A stretch of 64,000 nt of DNA from Clostridiales bacterium. Its GTDB lineage: Bacteria > Bacillota > Clostridia > Monoglobales > Monoglobaceae. A model generated the notes under the pieces. It made no database searches and was not told where the DNA came from. It saw only the letters and a program-made list of their open reading frames with translations. Of this stretch, positions 62,701 through 64,000 are shown piece after piece. Where the stretch lies: the NCBI GenBank assembly GCA_019419865.1, contig JAHZIG010000007.1, positions 79,066 to 143,065 on the forward strand, in the 5' to 3' direction. Each line of letters begins with the position of its first letter. Within the stretch, counting starts at the first letter, position 1. A program made the position numbers and the translations under genes.

Positions 62701-63382
62701 TATAGGTTGTATAGCGTCGCTGAGCGGCGATATAGACTTATACAGAATGAACGGAAGCTTTAACGTTTTGGGATGTTACTTAAGCGGCTTTGGAGACGGC
62801 GTCGACGTCGATCCCACAAGTATTGTCGGCGCGGGAACGGATATTTTTGTCTGTAACAGCGAACAAAGAGCCGTTTATGAATACGTCTCAGTCGGCGCGA
62901 TGACTCAGCTCTCGCCGAGCGTTTCGCCCGCGGCGCTCAGAGGAATATATCTGAAGAATAGCGGAAGAGACGGCGTGGGATATATATCCTACTCGGCGGA
63001 TAACTTGAACTGGATCGAGACCGATATACCGTCGGCGTTCAGCGATGAAGAATACTTAACGGACGCGTTTGGAAGTACGGTCGGAGAAGGTCTGTTTGGG
63101 GCGAACGGCCGCGCGGAGTATGATACGATGATTGTTGATTTATCCGAAAATGGAGCGGCAGTTTATGTTCCCGAATATACCGAAAGCTCTCTAATATTAA
63201 GAAGTTTGGAATACGTAGACGGAACCGTCGCGGATATTCAAATTTGCGAGTGCGAATTAAACGCAGGAACTAATATCATTGAGATTGAAAATATCGAGCC
63301 GGGATTTATTTATACGTGTATGCTTTGGAATAGTATCGAGGATATGTCTCCGCTTTGCGAACCGTATTATCAAGCTTTCTAA
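59750..63382 (+). CDS. Secreted papain-like peptidase / CARDB / beta-helix protein
   Basis: A 1210-residue exported protein with signal peptide 1-23 (ending GYAM) and a strong AGGAGG site. Residues about 160-385 look like a papain-fold peptidase: Cys177 in LLCWAGSAADMLQY and His304 in GGHSITTWGYI, with acidic residues after it (VSDSDSD). The CWA...ADML and GH.IT.WG phrases resemble IdeS/Mac-type and related bacterial peptidases. Residues about 410-530 are CARDB-like. Residues about 775-800 contain a CSLREA-type motif (DGLVSLREAVAYLKE), which normally introduces the polymorphic-repeat beta-helix seen at about 800-1010 (GGIENNGGSVELDNC, GGGIYSAGGSVTVKNT). The last 200 residues are unassigned. 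It has no SLH domain, unlike its upstream neighbour, so it is either released or held by another protein. Confidence 0.78.
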   Translation: MKAKLVSLLFTAALLFVAVDGYAMPEDMFSELELQNVDGFYTVLTDIDGEAYMLDGILKANTLEEYEAVEYISSYEICYNGDVVISVALNDIVSDENVVLSADGALMPNGYYAAEFTLSETENTKVFLTGLSDTNLQMVQEQLVNAKIENSQFKLESLDFIDTEKTNKPDDGDDLLCWAGSAADMLQYTGWAALAEEGFKNEDDLFDLLVSSFTDATSNQICGIEWFFDGTCISQGLDGWSQVRDYGNTGNYLPQYTFDKLTETIPVMGSIENMDEVADALSSGCGVGLMLGWMTDEGVRYGGHSITTWGYIMDEDYAPGAPERYLALIVSDSDSDMPSEGDRRSAPNILSVLNLTPYGDGLSWRLEGYFDGSGVVESFVTLEPYSEEVPYETDPDASMDRRKNADLRPEINMVSDDGLDMSTKFKTVYSGDKLYVDGLVENYGVADYYGNISYRYELKRPDGYVEREAEGNLNLPALGYRNMHIFYQPVEFDINGLAPGDYIISFEIATDDGATEAYYYNNCCEYDLKIVDEHIDADALGLAVSAEAGETSFEETTINLEYSGLEELERELGGREAEYVLYQAYLEGGEWTMWSEASRVKSAAELPESWFAYANGSQTKFKLAVHITDDTLPPASVESNAVDIIYSKPQVITDESNTGDYTKISRGEKNLADGELFAFKIQNLSSNNATLEVKAVVYARNVNGDEIELLSRDVTLTDVGEISEVISFDSWSQELRGTYDIYACAQSIDGSIRYTEARLGTIRIQEDVSFIVSTAEDVADDCDGLVSLREAVAYLKEFGDEGDKITVDESVAEAGAVELSSPVIVDSEIVMELGGLSLQGYAESQLIKVTETGRLKLYEATLNMGYAQNGGGIENNGGSVELDNCAVYGCRADSRGGGIYSAGGSVTVKNTYLEGNTAGYGGAVCLDKNAELNVLNCSFMLNSSNGGAVYNNGGEAVIVRSTFTNNTASYSGGGAVTSFGDTTLIGCIASLSGDIDLYRMNGSFNVLGCYLSGFGDGVDVDPTSIVGAGTDIFVCNSEQRAVYEYVSVGAMTQLSPSVSPAALRGIYLKNSGRDGVGYISYSADNLNWIETDIPSAFSDEEYLTDAFGSTVGEGLFGANGRAEYDTMIVDLSENGAAVYVPEYTESSLILRSLEYVDGTVADIQICECELNAGTNIIEIENIEPGFIYTCMLWNSIEDMSPLCEPYYQAF

Positions 63383-63395
63383 TCTAATGTTTTCC

Positions 63396-63426
63396 GATCC
63401 GCCTTTTACGAGGCGGGTCGTTTTTT
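63396..63426 (+). terminator. Terminator of the papain-like/beta-helix gene
   Basis: GATCCGCCT pairs with AGGCGGGTC (9 bp, one wobble) around TTTACG, followed by GTTTTTTATTTT, 13 nt after the stop. Confidence 0.92.
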
Positions 63427-63552
63427 ATTTTAATCTTGGCAAGCAATTGCATATATTTAGATAATATATCCAATATTTAAGAGCCGTAGAAACCGGTAAA
63501 CGTCGCCAAGCGCTAATGGGTTCATTCGTTCTGATCTTTTTTAAAAGCCAAT

Positions 63553-63593
63553 AAAAAAACAGAGCTTTTTGGCCTAAAAACCGAAAAGCTCTG
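63553..63593 (-). terminator. Terminator of tRNA-Gly
   Basis: On the minus strand CAGAGCTTTT pairs with AAAAGCTCTG (10 bp), followed by seven T residues. It starts 15 nt after the tRNA 3' end. Confidence 0.88.
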
Positions 63594-63607
63594 CGTAAAA
63601 TATAAAT

Positions 63608-63682
63608 TGGAGCGGAAGACGAGGTTCGAACTCGCGACGTTCACCTTGGCAAGGTGACGCTCTACCACTGAGCCACTCCCGC
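63608..63682 (-). tRNA. tRNA-Gly (anticodon GCC)
   Basis: The minus strand folds as a 75-nt cloverleaf. The acceptor stem GCGGGAG pairs with CTTCCGC (one G-U), the D arm is GCTC-AGTGGTA-GAGC, the anticodon stem-loop is CACCT-TGCCA-AGGTG with anticodon GCC, and the T arm holds GTTCGAA. The discriminator is U and CCA is encoded in the DNA. Confidence 0.97.
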
Positions 63683-64000
63683 AACTTAGCGATTAGAGAT
63701 TAGCGAATAGAGAATAGGGGATAAAACTCGCCCCTTTATCGCCTAATTTCTATATAAGCGAAATTGGAATACGTTGTTTTCCTATAACGTTACAACCGCC
63801 GTTTTTTCGGCCACAGAAGCCCACTGGGCTCCTATTCGCTATTCTCTAATCGCTAATCTCTACGAACATAGCGATTAGATATTAGTCATTAGAGAATAGG
63901 GGATAAAACTCGCCCCTTTATCGCCTAATTTATATATAAGCGAAATGGAATACGTTGTTTTCCTATAACGTTACAACCGCCGTTTTTTCGGCCACAGAAG
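63683..64000. repeat. Tandem copies of a short inverted-repeat element
   Basis: Upstream of tRNA-Gly lies a 167-bp element (63695-63861) with terminal inverted repeats of 23 bp (63695-63717 and 63839-63861, one mismatch). A second, nearly identical copy begins about 63869 and is cut by the window edge; corresponding bases are 182 bp apart (63711 and 63893). The inner part has no open frame. Size and ends fit a non-autonomous miniature element or an intergenic palindromic repeat family. No transposase is present. The termini themselves consist of ATTAG/AATAG-type sub-repeats. Confidence 0.75.

Noticed and set aside
63683..64000. CRISPR array
   Set aside because: The repeat unit is far too long, has only two copies with near-identical inner sequence rather than variable spacers, and no cas gene is present.

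Overview
The window reads as a chromosomal segment of an anaerobic, spore-forming member of the Clostridia with a Gram-positive S-layer-type envelope. The evidence is a spoVAD-spoVAE pair, a complete clostridial-order Rnf operon (C-D-G-E-A-B), the infC-rpmI-rplT and dprA-topA-trmFO blocks typical of Firmicutes, sigma-A promoters close to TTGACA-17-TATAAT, purine-rich Shine-Dalgarno sites, and many exported proteins with SLH, dockerin, cohesin-like, GLUG and copper-amine-oxidase 'stalk' domains. I cannot name a genus.

Layout: 3-995, end of the spoVA operon (spoVAD cut by the window edge). 1411-2952, a GH43 glycosidase with its own promoter. 3047-8270, the Rnf ion-translocating ferredoxin:NAD oxidoreductase. 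8481-12458, a MarR regulator with a probable autoregulatory operator and a heterodimeric ABC exporter. 12544-15104 (minus), a FUSC-type membrane protein and ribosome hibernation factor HPF. 15989-33438, five consecutive very large secreted proteins. 33708-37915 (minus), a divergent type IIA topoisomerase pair. 38132-39613 (minus), a secreted GH3 enzyme. 39841-41449, the L20-leader/infC/rpmI/rplT operon. 41690-42566, a tetrahydrofolate riboswitch in front of a FolT-like ECF substrate-binding component. 42739-48744, an rRNA/tRNA methyltransferase, dprA, topA and trmFO. 48948-55484, two DHHW-family paralogues and a giant fused protein-mannosyltransferase-like GT-C enzyme. 55721-56551, a membrane 4Fe-4S protein. 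56829-63382, an SLH-anchored clostripain-like protease and a secreted papain-like/beta-helix protein. 63608-63682, tRNA-Gly(GCC), followed by tandem copies of a short inverted-repeat element cut by the right edge.

The most interesting region is 15.5-33.4 kb. It starts from a perfect-consensus promoter with a leader of about 460 nt. The first protein carries a cohesin-like domain, a linker module, a dockerin, fibronectin III and three SLH domains. The next three carry GLUG and beta-helix adhesin-like regions and end in the same cohesin-like/linker/dockerin tripartite module. The fifth carries an N-terminal cohesin-like domain, a long series of chitobiase-C-type repeats and three SLH domains. 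Each intergenic gap contains strong RNA stem-loops. No glycoside hydrolase is present, so I infer a self-assembling, SLH-anchored, non-catalytic surface complex built on cohesin-dockerin contacts rather than a classical cellulosome. The surface proteases and the mannosyltransferase-like enzyme 15-25 kb downstream could process or decorate such proteins; that link is inference only.

Functions are assigned by reading motifs and domain layout. No database search was run. Cohesin-like calls in particular rest on strand pattern and context and need profile or structure confirmation.
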